Below, piece after piece: positions 41,287-49,518 of a DNA stretch of 64,000 nt. The DNA is taken from assembly GCA_040880025.1 (NCBI GenBank), contig JBBDJD010000009.1, positions 50,905-114,904 of the forward strand, written 5' to 3'. The stretch's first letter is position 1; each line of letters opens with the position of its first letter. The position numbers and the translations under genes are program-made. Below the pieces are notes generated by a model. The model saw only the letters and a program-made list of their open reading frames with translations, did not search any database and had not been told where the DNA came from. The DNA comes from RCIO01 sp040880025. GTDB taxonomy: Bacteria; Pseudomonadota; Alphaproteobacteria; Rhizobiales; Rhizobiaceae.

Positions 41287-42111
41287 ATGGGTGGTGGCAG
41301 CGGCCTGATGGCGGGCAAGCGGGGCCTTATCATGGGCGTCGCCAACAACCGGTCGATCGCCTGGGGCGTTGCCAGCGCGCTGGCGCGCGAGGGCGCCGAA
41401 CTGGCGCTCACCTATCAGGGCGACCAGTTCCGCAAGCGGGTCGAGCCGCTCGCCGCCCAGCTTGGAGCCCATGTCGCCGGCGATTGCGACGTGACCGACA
41501 TGGCTTCGGTGGATGCGGTGTTCGAGGGCCTCAAGCAGAAATGGGGCAAGCTCGACTTCCTCGTCCACGCCATCGCCTTTTCCGACAAGGACGAGCTCGA
41601 CGGCCGCTATGTCGAGACGACGCGCGAGAACTTCCAGCGCACCATGGACATCTCGGTCTATTCATTCACCGCGGTCGCCAAGCGCGCCGAGGCTCTGATG
41701 ACCGATGGCGGCGCCATGCTGACGCTGACCTATTACGGCGCCGAAAAGGTGATGCCGCACTACAATGTGATGGGCGTCGCCAAGGCGGCGCTCGAGGCCA
41801 GCGTGCGCTATCTGGCCGTCGATCTCGGCGGCGGCAATATTCGCGTCAACGCGCTGTCGGCCGGCCCGATCAAGACGCTCGCCGCATCCGGCATCGGCGA
41901 CTTCCGCTACATCCTGCGCTGGAACGAGTACAACTCGCCGCTGAAGCGCGTCGTCACCATCGACGAGGTCGGCGATTCCGCGCTTTACCTGCTCTCGCCG
42001 CTGTCGCGCGCCGTCACCGGCGAGGTGCTGCATGTCGATTCCGGCTACCATGTCGTCGGCATGAAGGCGGTCGACGCGCCCGACATTTCGGTGGTGAAAG
42101 AGGGGGAGTAG
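41287..42111 (+). CDS. fabI: Enoyl-[acyl-carrier-protein] reductase (NADH)
   Basis: FabI reduces enoyl-ACP in fatty acid elongation. The NADH fold shows GLIMGVANNRSIAWGVASAL and LVHAIAFSDKDEL; the catalytic Tyr-x6-Lys is in HYNVMGVAKAALE. ATG 41287 (GGAG 9 bases upstream) gives 274 residues; the upstream ATG at 41272 is within the palindrome and is less likely. The gene is 15-20 bases ahead of a histidine-phosphatase gene. Rhizobia often carry more than one FabI, so this may be FabI1 or FabI2. Confidence 0.94.
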   Translation: MGGGSGLMAGKRGLIMGVANNRSIAWGVASALAREGAELALTYQGDQFRKRVEPLAAQLGAHVAGDCDVTDMASVDAVFEGLKQKWGKLDFLVHAIAFSDKDELDGRYVETTRENFQRTMDISVYSFTAVAKRAEALMTDGGAMLTLTYYGAEKVMPHYNVMGVAKAALEASVRYLAVDLGGGNIRVNALSAGPIKTLAASGIGDFRYILRWNEYNSPLKRVVTIDEVGDSALYLLSPLSRAVTGEVLHVDSGYHVVGMKAVDAPDISVVKEGE

Positions 42112-42132
42112 GGAGCGGGAATCCCTGCTGAC

Positions 42133-42720
42133 ATGCTTCCGCTCACCTATTTCGTCCGGCACGGCCTGACCGACTGGAACGCCGAAGGCCGTATCCAGGG
42201 GCAAGTCGACACCGATATCAACGACACCGGCCGCGGGCAGGCCGATGCCAACGGCGCGCGGCTGGCCGAGCTTATAAAGCGGCCGGAAGAGTTCGATTTC
42301 GTCGCCAGCCCGAAGCGCCGCACGCGCGAGACCATGGAGCGCCTCCGCGCCGGAATGGGCCTGCCGCGCGAGGGCTACCGCACCGATCCGCGCCTGATCG
42401 AGATGCACTATGGCGACTGGCAGACCTTCACGCTGGCCGAGATCGATGAGAAGACGCCGGGCAGCAACGCGGCGCGCGAGCGCGACAAATGGAACTACAT
42501 ACCGCCTGGCGTCGAGGCCGAGAGCTACCAGATGCTCGCCGACCGTATCGCGCCATGGCTGGCGGAACTGAAGGGGCCGACCGTCTGCGTGACGCATGGC
42601 GGCATTTTGCGGGTCTTGTTCCGGCTGATCGAAAACCACGACCCGGAAACGGCCTGCAAGGTCAGCGTGCCGCAGGATCGCATTCTGGAACTGAGCGGCG
42701 GCAGGCTGCGCTGGCTGTAG
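42133..42720 (+). CDS. Histidine phosphatase family protein
   Basis: A 195-residue protein with the RHG motif FVRHGLTDWNAEGRIQGQVD, FVASPKRRTRETMERLRAGM, the acidic EMHYGDWQ and TVCVTHGGILRVLF with the second histidine. This is the cobC/PhoE-like branch (phosphoglycerate-mutase fold). It follows fabI by about 20 bases and is probably cotranscribed. Substrate unknown. Confidence 0.9.
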   Translation: MLPLTYFVRHGLTDWNAEGRIQGQVDTDINDTGRGQADANGARLAELIKRPEEFDFVASPKRRTRETMERLRAGMGLPREGYRTDPRLIEMHYGDWQTFTLAEIDEKTPGSNAARERDKWNYIPPGVEAESYQMLADRIAPWLAELKGPTVCVTHGGILRVLFRLIENHDPETACKVSVPQDRILELSGGRLRWL

Positions 42721-42731
42721 CGCCGCCCCAG

Positions 42732-42977
42732 CTACTGGATCAGCATGTCCATGATCTGGTTCACGCCGTCGCGCGAATCATAGTCGATGGTGACCGTGAC
42801 GCCTTCCGTGATCACGCTCATGTCCATCTCCGGCGGCAGCCTGTACGTCTTGCCGTCGTCGAGCACGATGGTCAGCGCATCGAGGTCGACCTCTTTGATC
42901 TCGCCTTCCGTAACCGCGGCGAGCGCGGCGGCGCTCATCAGCATCAGGGCCCCGGCGGCAGCAATAAGTTTACGCAT
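42732..42977 (-). CDS. DUF1344 small secreted protein
   Basis: An 81-residue product from ATG 42977 with a signal peptide (MRKLIAAAGALMLMSAAALA) and the DUF1344 core AVTEGEIKEVDLDALTIVLD followed by DGKTYRLPPEM. The family is a small periplasmic rhizobial group of unknown function. It is convergent with the phosphatase gene (stops 11 bases apart). Its 5' region has a CCCCGC/GCGGGG hairpin. Confidence 0.85.
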   Translation of the reverse strand: MRKLIAAAGALMLMSAAALAAVTEGEIKEVDLDALTIVLDDGKTYRLPPEMDMSVITEGVTVTIDYDSRDGVNQIMDMLIQ

Positions 42978-43091
42978 TCCCGTTTCCTTTGACGTCTTCA
43001 ATCCCCGCTCGCGGCGGGGTTGCCCCAACTCCGTCTCTACCAACGCACAAACATGCCGATTGTGTCAAAAATAGTTGCGCGGCGCGGCGGT

Positions 43092-43120
43092 TTGACCGGG
43101 ACGCCGATCACAAATAGAAG
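43092..43120 (+). promoter_or_regulatory. Candidate promoter of aroC
   Basis: TTGACC (43092-43097), 17-base spacer, TAGAAG (43115-43120), ending about 40 bases before the aroC start, in the 182-base gap shared with the divergent DUF1344 gene. Confidence 0.5.
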
Positions 43121-43159
43121 CGATGCCATTCCGGCTTTTCCGACACGGCAGATCAGGGC

Positions 43160-44254
43160 ATGTCGCACAACACGTTCGGCCATCTATTCCGGGTGACGAC
43201 CTGGGGCGAAAGCCACGGCGCCGCCCTTGGCTGCGTGGTGGATGGCTGTCCGCCCGGCATCCGGTTCACCGTCGATGAAATCCAGGCCGAACTCGACTGG
43301 CGCAAGCCCGGACAGTCGCGCTTCGTGACGCAGCGGCGCGAAGCCGACCAGGTCAAGGTGCTGTCCGGCTATGTGGAAGACGGCGACGCGCTGGTGACGA
43401 CCGGCACGCCGATTTCGATGATGATCGAAAACACCGACCAGCGTTCCAAGGACTATGGCGATATCGCGCGGCAGTACCGGCCAAGCCACGCCGACTACAC
43501 CTATGACGTGAAATACGGCATTCGCGACTATCGCGGCGGAGGGCGCTCCTCGGCGCGCGAGACGGCGGCGCGCGTCGCGGCCGGCGCATTGGCGCGGAAG
43601 ATTGTTCCTGGCCTCGTCGTGCGCGGCGCGCTGGTTGCAATGGGTGAGAAGGCGATCGACCGGGCCAACTGGGACTGGGACTTCGTCCACAATGCGGACA
43701 ATCCCTTCTTCACCCCCGATCCGGCTTCCGTGGAGGTCTTCTCGACCTATCTCGATAGCATCCGCAAGGCCGGATCGTCGGTCGGCGCGCTGATCGAAGT
43801 GGCGGCCGAGGGCGTGCCGGCGGGGCTGGGTGCGCCGGTTTATGCCAAGCTCGACCAGGACATCGCGTCGAACCTGATGTCGATCAACGCCGTGAAGGGC
43901 GTCGAGATCGGCGACGGGTTCGAGACTGCGCGCATGACCGGCGAACAAAACGCCGACGAAATGCGCATGGGCAATGACGGCCGGCCGGTGTTCAGGGCCA
44001 ATCATGCCGGCGGCATTCTGGGCGGCATCTCGACCGGCCAGCCGGTGGTGGCGCGTTTCGCTGTGAAGCCGACCTCGTCCATACTGACGCCGCGCGCGTC
44101 GATCGACGCCGACGGCAACGAAGTCGAGATCATCACCAAGGGCCGCCATGACCCCTGCGTGGGTATCCGCGCAGTGCCGATCGGCGAGGCCATGGTTGCC
44201 TGCACCATCGCGGACCACTATCTGCGGCATCGCGGCCAGACTGGAAATGGATAG
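43160..44254 (+). CDS. aroC: Chorismate synthase
   Basis: AroC makes chorismate from EPSP with reduced FMN. Family blocks: VTTWGESHGAALGCVVDGCP, RPSHADYTYDVKYGIRDYRG, GGGRSSARETAARVAAGALA, GFETARMTGEQNADEM and CTIADHYLRHRGQTGNG. 364 residues, normal length. The TAG stop is the first three bases of an octamer tract (44252-44291) that precedes the four-helix-bundle gene. Confidence 0.97.
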   Translation: MSHNTFGHLFRVTTWGESHGAALGCVVDGCPPGIRFTVDEIQAELDWRKPGQSRFVTQRREADQVKVLSGYVEDGDALVTTGTPISMMIENTDQRSKDYGDIARQYRPSHADYTYDVKYGIRDYRGGGRSSARETAARVAAGALARKIVPGLVVRGALVAMGEKAIDRANWDWDFVHNADNPFFTPDPASVEVFSTYLDSIRKAGSSVGALIEVAAEGVPAGLGAPVYAKLDQDIASNLMSINAVKGVEIGDGFETARMTGEQNADEMRMGNDGRPVFRANHAGGILGGISTGQPVVARFAVKPTSSILTPRASIDADGNEVEIITKGRHDPCVGIRAVPIGEAMVACTIADHYLRHRGQTGNG

Positions 44255-44291
44255 GGCAGTAGGGCAATAGGCATTTAGGGCAGTAGGGGCA
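44252..44291 (+). repeat. Five octamer repeats, left border of four-helix cassette
   Basis: Five 8-base units in register: TAGGGCAG, TAGGGCAA, TAGGCATT, TAGGGCAG, TAGGGGCA. The first includes the aroC stop, and the last base is the A of the ATG of the four-helix-bundle gene. An inverted five-unit set lies 8 bases after the gene's stop. Confidence 0.85.
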
Positions 44292-44659
44292 TGGCAGGCA
44301 GGATCAATTCCTACCAGGATCTCATTGTGTGGCAGCAGGCGATGGATTTGGTCGTGTTGATCTACAAACTGACTAAGTCGTGGCCGAAGGAAGAGCTCTA
44401 CGGGCTGACCAATCAGGTGAGGAGGGCTGCAATTTCGGTTCCTGCTAACATTGCGGAGGGTTATGGACGCGAGAGTTCAGCTTCCTACCAGCATTTCTTG
44501 CGCGTCGCCCAAGGGTCGCTCAAGGAGCTTGAAACCCATTTGCTGATAGCCGCAAGAACCGGGATGTCGACTAATTCCGCAGTCCAGCCAGCAATGAGTG
44601 CGAGCGAGAGCGTGGGCAAGTTGTTGCGTCTTCTCATTCGAAAATTGTCGGCGGACTGA
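44291..44659 (+). CDS. Four-helix bundle protein (23S rRNA intervening-sequence/S23 family)
   Basis: A 122-residue helical protein starting MAGRINSYQDLIVWQQAMDL, with VVLIYKLTKSWPKEELYGLT, NQVRRAAISVPANIAEGYGR and SYQHFLRVAQGSLKELETHL. These are hallmarks of the S23/IVP family (DLIVWQKAM..V and SIPANIAEGxGR), related to the Avd protein of diversity-generating retroelements. The gene sits between aroC and ribB and is boxed by inverted octamer repeats. There is no nearby reverse transcriptase or rRNA. Role unknown; it may belong to a mobile cassette. Confidence 0.92.
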   Translation: MAGRINSYQDLIVWQQAMDLVVLIYKLTKSWPKEELYGLTNQVRRAAISVPANIAEGYGRESSASYQHFLRVAQGSLKELETHLLIAARTGMSTNSAVQPAMSASESVGKLLRLLIRKLSAD

Positions 44660-44666
44660 TCCATAT

Positions 44667-44706
44667 TGTCCTACTGCCCTACCGCCCTAGTCCCCTACTT
44701 CCCATA
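44667..44706 (-). repeat. Five octamer repeats, right border of four-helix cassette
   Basis: TGTCCTAC, TGCCCTAC, CGCCCTAG, TCCCCTAC, TTCCCATA in register. On the minus strand these read GTAGGACA, GTAGGGCA, CTAGGGCG, GTAGGGGA, TATGGGAA, the same octamer theme as the left border but inverted. The tract ends about 20 bases before the ribB start. Confidence 0.85.
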
Positions 44707-44727
44707 GATCGGAACATATTCACGCCA

Positions 44728-45837
44728 ATGCCCTACGATCAGAAAAAGGTTGTCGATGCGCTCCGCGCATTCGAGCGCGGCGAGATCGTCGTCGTCATGG
44801 ACGATGACGGGCGCGAGAACGAAGGCGACCTGATCGTGGCGGCGGTGCACTGCACGCCCGAAAAGATGGCCTTCATCGTGCGCCATACTTCGGGCATCGT
44901 CTGCGCCCCGATGACGCGTGAGGACGCGCGCCGGCTCAATCTGGCGCCGATGGTGGCCGACAACGACGCCCCGCATTCCACCGCCTTCACGATTTCAGTC
45001 GATTTCAAACACGGCACGACCACCGGAATCTCGGCCGACGACCGGACGCTGACCGCCCGCAACCTGGCCAACCCGAATGTCGGCTCGACCGATTTCGTGC
45101 GTCCGGGTCATGTGTTTCCGCTTGTCGCGCGCGAAGGCGGCGTGCTGATGCGCTCGGGCCATACCGAGGCCGCGGTCGATCTGTGCCGGCTGGCGGGCCT
45201 GCCGGAAGTCGGCGTCATCAGCGAACTCGTCAGCGACGACGGGTCGGTGATGCGCGGGCCGCAGGTGACTTCCTTCGCCGAGGCGCACGGGCTGAAGCAG
45301 GTGTCGGTTGCCGATCTCATCGCCTATCGCCAGCGTCAGGAAACGCTGGTTCACCGCGTCGACACCTTTGCGGTCGAGACGGCTGGCGGCCCGGCACAGG
45401 CCTACGCATATTCCGTACCGTGGGACCCGATGCACCATCTGGCTGTCGTCTTCGGCGACATCCGCGACGGGGTCGACGTGCCGGTGCGTCTCCACAGCGA
45501 GGACATTGTTCAGGATGTCTTCGGAAGCGCCAGCAGGCTCGACGGGCTGGTCAAGCAGATGGGCGAAGCCGGACGCGGCGTTGTCGTTTATTTGCGCAAG
45601 GGTTCGGTTGGCGTGGCGCATCTGCCGCGCAGCAGGCCGGGTGACGACGGCTCCGAGGGCCATGACGAAGCGGTCAGGCGCGAGAATGAATGGCGCGAAA
45701 TCGGTCTGGGCGCGCAGATCCTGCGCGATCTCGGCATCTCGTCGATAAAGCTCTTTGCCTCGCGCGAACGCCACTATGTCGGCCTCGAGGGTTTCGGCAT
45801 CGAGATCGCCTCCACCGAGATCATGGATCGCGAGTGA
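44728..45837 (+). CDS. ribB: 3,4-dihydroxy-2-butanone 4-phosphate synthase with degenerate GTP cyclohydrolase II-like half
   Basis: A 369-residue riboflavin-pathway protein. The RibB half (1-200) has the acidic substrate loop VVVMDDDGRENEGDLIVAAV and RPGHVFPLVAREGGVLMRSG. The second half looks like RibA (GTP cyclohydrolase II), but the zinc-site cysteines are missing: RLHSEDIVQDVFGSASRLDG stands where RVHSEC and C-x-C are normal. Catalytic GCHII function is therefore unlikely (RibBX-like). No FMN riboswitch is seen upstream, and the stop overlaps the next gene's GTG (GTGA). Confidence 0.92.
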   Translation: MPYDQKKVVDALRAFERGEIVVVMDDDGRENEGDLIVAAVHCTPEKMAFIVRHTSGIVCAPMTREDARRLNLAPMVADNDAPHSTAFTISVDFKHGTTTGISADDRTLTARNLANPNVGSTDFVRPGHVFPLVAREGGVLMRSGHTEAAVDLCRLAGLPEVGVISELVSDDGSVMRGPQVTSFAEAHGLKQVSVADLIAYRQRQETLVHRVDTFAVETAGGPAQAYAYSVPWDPMHHLAVVFGDIRDGVDVPVRLHSEDIVQDVFGSASRLDGLVKQMGEAGRGVVVYLRKGSVGVAHLPRSRPGDDGSEGHDEAVRRENEWREIGLGAQILRDLGISSIKLFASRERHYVGLEGFGIEIASTEIMDRE

Positions 45838-46808
45838 CGCGCGCAGCGGCACTGTTTGCCGCCGCGCTCGCATTGCTTGCGGGCAATGCCAATGCCGCCG
45901 AACGCCATCAGATCGAAACACCGTCACCGGTGAGCCGCCTCGTCGCCACGATGGCGGGTGAATTCGTGACGCTTCGCAACGGCGCCTCATTCAGATTGGC
46001 GCGCTGCGACAGCAAGATCATCTGCCTGGCGCCTGCCGATATCACGGGCCTTCCGCCGAAGGCGCCGCAGGGCGGGCTGCCGGACGGGCGCGTCGCCCGT
46101 GCATCAGGCGGCGACATCCGCCGCGCCTGGTATGCGCGTCCCACCACCCGCTATGGCCACGGTGTGCTGGGCGACAAGGTGGAGGCCGGTTCGCTGGTCG
46201 CGGAGGATGCGGCGGGACAGCGGTACGAGTACATCTTGCCTGAAACCCATGTCTTCGAGGACATCACCCCGCGCATCGCCGATCTCAACGGCGATGGCCG
46301 CGGCGAGGTGGTCGCGGTCCGCTCGTCGCTGGCAAGGGGCGCCGCGGTCGCGGTGCTTGGATTGCGCGGCGGAAAGCTGGAATTGCTCGATACAACGCGC
46401 GAGATCGGCCGCCCCAACCGCTGGCTGAACATCGCCGGCATCGCCGACTACACCGGCGCCGGCGTGCCGGTCGTTGCCTGGGTCGAGACGCCGCATATCG
46501 GCGGCACGCTCAAGATGGCGGCGTTCGAGGACGGCAAGCTCGAGGTCTTCGCCAACACCTGGTTCGGCTTCTCCAACCACGTCATCGGCTCGCGCGAACT
46601 GGGCCTTGCCGCGACCGGCGATTTCACCGGCGACGGCGTCCCCGATCTGGCGCTGCCCAATGCCAACCGCCGTTCGATCGTCATTGCCGCGCGCACCGGC
46701 TTCGAGAAGGTGCCGTTGCTCAAGCCGGTATCCCATGCCGTTCTCAATGTCGGCGGTGCGATCGTCACGGCGGGTGAGGACGGAAGGCTCGTGGCCATCA
46801 TTCCCTAG
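45834..46808 (+). CDS. Secreted FG-GAP/VCBS-repeat protein
   Basis: A 324-residue exported protein from GTG 45834 with a signal peptide (start TRAAALFAAALALLAGNANA). Beta-propeller-like repeats include RIADLNGDGRGEVVAVRSSL and GDFTGDGVPDLALPNANRRS, with calcium-type DxNxDG and DxTGDG loops. It is coupled to ribB by GTGA overlap. Such proteins are often periplasmic with no known reaction. Conserved in Rhizobiales next to rib genes, to my knowledge. Confidence 0.8.
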   Translation: MTRAAALFAAALALLAGNANAAERHQIETPSPVSRLVATMAGEFVTLRNGASFRLARCDSKIICLAPADITGLPPKAPQGGLPDGRVARASGGDIRRAWYARPTTRYGHGVLGDKVEAGSLVAEDAAGQRYEYILPETHVFEDITPRIADLNGDGRGEVVAVRSSLARGAAVAVLGLRGGKLELLDTTREIGRPNRWLNIAGIADYTGAGVPVVAWVETPHIGGTLKMAAFEDGKLEVFANTWFGFSNHVIGSRELGLAATGDFTGDGVPDLALPNANRRSIVIAARTGFEKVPLLKPVSHAVLNVGGAIVTAGEDGRLVAIIP

Positions 46809-46864
46809 CGCCGTTTCGCAATGATAGGCTCGCGCCGACAACCGACTCGCGAGGGGAATACGCC

Positions 46865-47845
46865 ATGTGGGATTTCGATTTCGGCCGCACGCTGGGGATG
46901 ATGGTCCGCACCTGGCCCTTCATCCTGCTTCGCCTCGTCGTCTATTTTTCCATCACGCTCGCCTATGTCCTTGCGACCGGCGTCGGCGCGGGCATCGGCT
47001 TCGGCGTCGGCCGCATTTTCGGCGGACCGGACGGGCCGGCGGGCTTTGCCCTGTTCGGCGGTCTTGGCGGCATCATCCTCGTCTCGGTCGTTCTCTACTG
47101 GCTGCGCGAATACATCCTCTACATGGTCAAGGCCGGGCACATCGCGGTGATGGTCGAACTGATCGAGGGCCGGGAACTGCCGGAGGGCAACGGCCAGATC
47201 GCGCATGCGCGCGCCGTGGTCACCGAACGTTTCGGCGAGGCCAATGTGCTGTTTGTCGTCGACCAGCTGGTCAAGGGCGCGGTGCGGGTGATCACCGGCC
47301 TGCTTGGCGGCGCGGCTCGCTTCCTGCCGATACCGGGCCTGCGGGGCCTGATCGGCTTCATCAACACCGTGATCCGCATATCGCTCACCTATGTCGACGA
47401 AGTGATCCTCGGCTACAACATCCGCCTGCGCTCCGATCAGCCATTCGACACCGCGCGCCAGGGCGTCGTGCTTTACGCGCAAAACGGCATGGTGATGGTC
47501 AAGAACGCGGTCTGGCTGGCGCTCATCATGTGGGGTTTGGCCTTTCTCGTATTCCTGGTGATGCTCGCGCCCGCCGCCGCCATTTTCTACGTCATGCCCG
47601 GTCAGCTCGCCGGCTGGTCCTTTGTTTTTGCGATCATCTTCGCCTGGGCAATCAAGGCGGCGCTTATCGAGCCGTTCGTGATCGCCGCGCTCATGCAGGT
47701 ATATTTCAAGGTGATCGAGGGGCAGATACCGGACCCCGAATGGGATGCAAGGCTGGCCGGCGCGTCGCGGCATTTCCGCGACCTGAAGGACAAGGCTGTA
47801 GCGTCTTTCGGCGGCCGTCCCGCGGCCGCGCCCGGGAATGCCTGA
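46865..47845 (+). CDS. Multi-pass membrane protein of unknown function
   Basis: A 326-residue inner-membrane protein starting MWDFDFGRTLGMMVRTWPFI, with about six hydrophobic segments (20-45, 60-85, 110-140 in part, 220-245, 250-275) and a conserved-looking Pro-rich LPIPGLRGLIGFINTVIRIS. Soluble loops contain EGRELPEGNGQIAHARAVVT. No transporter motif recognised. It stands between the VCBS protein and the HDAC-like gene on the plus strand and starts about 57 bases after the VCBS stop. Confidence 0.75.
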   Translation: MWDFDFGRTLGMMVRTWPFILLRLVVYFSITLAYVLATGVGAGIGFGVGRIFGGPDGPAGFALFGGLGGIILVSVVLYWLREYILYMVKAGHIAVMVELIEGRELPEGNGQIAHARAVVTERFGEANVLFVVDQLVKGAVRVITGLLGGAARFLPIPGLRGLIGFINTVIRISLTYVDEVILGYNIRLRSDQPFDTARQGVVLYAQNGMVMVKNAVWLALIMWGLAFLVFLVMLAPAAAIFYVMPGQLAGWSFVFAIIFAWAIKAALIEPFVIAALMQVYFKVIEGQIPDPEWDARLAGASRHFRDLKDKAVASFGGRPAAAPGNA

Positions 47846-47914
47846 CCTGTTGAACAACACGGATGCGGGGAAGGCCGGCGTGGCCAAGCCGCGCCGAAAC
47901 GCCTATATCGGGGC

Positions 47915-48841
47915 ATGACCACGCGGCTCTACACGCACCCGATCTATCTCGAACATCTGACCCCGCCCGGCCATCCCGAGCGGCCCGACAGGCTGCGCGC
48001 CATCGCACGTCAGCTCGAAGATGAGCGCTTCGATAGTCTGGACCGCCGGCAGTCTCCGCCTGGCGATGCGGACGCCATTCTTCTTGCCCATCCCGAATCG
48101 CATCGCGACCGCGTCAAGGCGGCGATTCCCGAGGAAGGGCTGGCACGGGTCGATGCCGATACGTCGGCCAGCCCGAAAAGCTGGGAGGCGGCGCTCGCCG
48201 CGATAGGCGCGGCGACTGCGGCCGTGGACGATGTGTTTTCCGGCGAAGCCGACAACGTCTTCGTTGCCGCGCGTCCCCCCGGCCATCATGCCGAGCGCGA
48301 GACGGCGATGGGCTTCTGTTTCTTCAACAACGCCGCGATTGCCGCGCGCCACGCGCAGAAGGCGCACGGAGCCGAGCGCGTCGCCATCATCGACTGGGAT
48401 GTGCATCACGGCAACGGAACGCAGGACATCTTCTGGAACGATCCGAGCGTGCTCTACGCCTCGACGCACCAGATGCCGCTCTATCCTGGCACCGGCGCGC
48501 GGAACGAGACGGGCAGCGGCAACATCGTCAACGCGCCGCTGGCCTCGGGCGACGGCGGCGACGCTTTCCGCGAGGCGTTCCGTTCGCGCATTCTGCCGGC
48601 GCTCGACGACTTCCGGCCCGACCTCATCATCATTTCGGCCGGCTTCGACGCTCATCACCGCGATCCGCTGGCCGAAATCAATCTGACCGAGGATGACTTC
48701 GACTGGGCGACGGGAGAATTGCTTGATCGGGCGGGGCGCATCAGTTCCAATCGGCTCGTGAGTCTGCTTGAGGGCGGGTACGATCTGGAAGGGCTCGCCA
48801 GCTCGACAGCCGCCCATGTCAGCCGCCTGATGAAGGGATAG
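47915..48841 (+). CDS. Histone-deacetylase-like amidohydrolase
   Basis: A 308-residue class IIb-like deacetylase/acetylpolyamine amidohydrolase family protein. The zinc site is marked by VAARPPGHHAERETAMGFCF, ERVAIIDWDVHHGNGTQDIF and IIISAGFDAHHRDPLAEINL. The active-site HH pair and the Asp/His zinc ligands are kept, so the enzyme is probably active on acetylated amines or polyamines. It is 3 bases upstream of xseB, an arrangement common in Rhizobiales. Confidence 0.92.
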   Translation: MTTRLYTHPIYLEHLTPPGHPERPDRLRAIARQLEDERFDSLDRRQSPPGDADAILLAHPESHRDRVKAAIPEEGLARVDADTSASPKSWEAALAAIGAATAAVDDVFSGEADNVFVAARPPGHHAERETAMGFCFFNNAAIAARHAQKAHGAERVAIIDWDVHHGNGTQDIFWNDPSVLYASTHQMPLYPGTGARNETGSGNIVNAPLASGDGGDAFREAFRSRILPALDDFRPDLIIISAGFDAHHRDPLAEINLTEDDFDWATGELLDRAGRISSNRLVSLLEGGYDLEGLASSTAAHVSRLMKG

Positions 48842-48844
48842 AAA

Positions 48845-49105
48845 ATGGCAGAAAACGCCAATGACGACATCAAGTCGCTGACATTCGAAAAGGCGCTGGA
48901 GGCGCTGGAGAAGATCGTCGACGATCTGGAGCGCGGCGACGTCCCGCTGGACGAATCGATCCGCACCTATGAGCGCGGCGAGGCGCTGAAGGCGCATTGC
49001 GAGAAGCTGTTGAAGGCGGCGGAAGACAAGGTCGAGAAGATCCGCCTGTCGCGCGAGGGCAAGCCGGTGGGCACCGAACCGCTGGACGGCAACGGCGACA
49101 TCTGA
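48845..49105 (+). CDS. xseB: Exodeoxyribonuclease VII small subunit
   Basis: XseB is the small subunit of exonuclease VII, which degrades single-stranded DNA. The 86-residue protein is helical: FEKALEALEKIVDDLERGDV, PLDESIRTYERGEALKAHCE and LLKAAEDKVEKIRLSREGKP. It is just 3 bases after the HDAC-like gene. The large subunit is not in the window. Short acidic N-terminal extension only. Confidence 0.95.
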   Translation: MAENANDDIKSLTFEKALEALEKIVDDLERGDVPLDESIRTYERGEALKAHCEKLLKAAEDKVEKIRLSREGKPVGTEPLDGNGDI

Positions 49106-49164
49106 TCGCCACCTTGCGAGCCCGGACTGGCGCGCGATGACCCACCCGAACCGGAGCGAAGGAC

Positions 49165-49443
49165 ATGTGCCGCAACATCAAGCCGCTGTTCAATTTCGAG
49201 CCGCCGGCCACGCATGACGAAATCCGCGACGCCGCGCTGCAGTTCGTCCGCAAGGTGAGCGGCTCCACCCGACCGTCGAAGCGCAACGAAGAAGCATTCG
49301 ACCGCGCGGTCGATGCGGTCGCCGCCAGCGTGCGCGAACTGCTCCAGGCAATGGAAACGGCGCAGCCGCCGAAGGACCGCGAGGAAGTGGCGGCGAAGGC
49401 GCGGAAGCGCTCCGCCATGCGTTTCGCGCGTGCCGACGCCTGA
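49165..49443 (+). CDS. DUF2277 domain protein
   Basis: A 92-residue basic protein starting MCRNIKPLFNFEPPATHDEI, with the DUF2277 pattern AALQFVRKVSGSTRPSKRNE and EAFDRAVDAVAASVRELLQA. The MCRNIK.L.NFEPPAT start is highly typical of this actinobacterial and alphaproteobacterial family, of unknown function. It is 59 bases after xseB; the start is preceded by GGAGCGAAGGAC. Confidence 0.9.
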   Translation: MCRNIKPLFNFEPPATHDEIRDAALQFVRKVSGSTRPSKRNEEAFDRAVDAVAASVRELLQAMETAQPPKDREEVAAKARKRSAMRFARADA

Positions 49444-49488
49444 GCGGTCGCGATCAACCTGACTTGACAGCACCGGGCACAAGTCCCA

Positions 49489-49510
49489 CCTTAGTCAGAC
49501 TTAGCTAAGG
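49489..49510 (+). promoter_or_regulatory. Operator-like inverted repeat before the Phd-type antitoxin
   Basis: CCTTAG (49489-49494) and CTAAGG (49505-49510) flank a 10-base centre, overlapping the AAGGAGG ribosome site. A TTGACA at 49464-49469 could be the -35. Position and dyad fit antitoxin autoregulation. Confidence 0.45.
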
Positions 49511-49518
49511 AGGCAGCC

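Noticed and set aside
44660..44727. Possible FMN riboswitch upstream of ribB
   Set aside because: The gap is only about 70 bases, mostly octamer repeats, and shows no conserved RFN core.
49464..49492. Full sigma-70 promoter for the Phd antitoxin
   Set aside because: TTGACA is good, but no acceptable -10 box occurs at 16-18 bases; only the dyad was kept as a feature.
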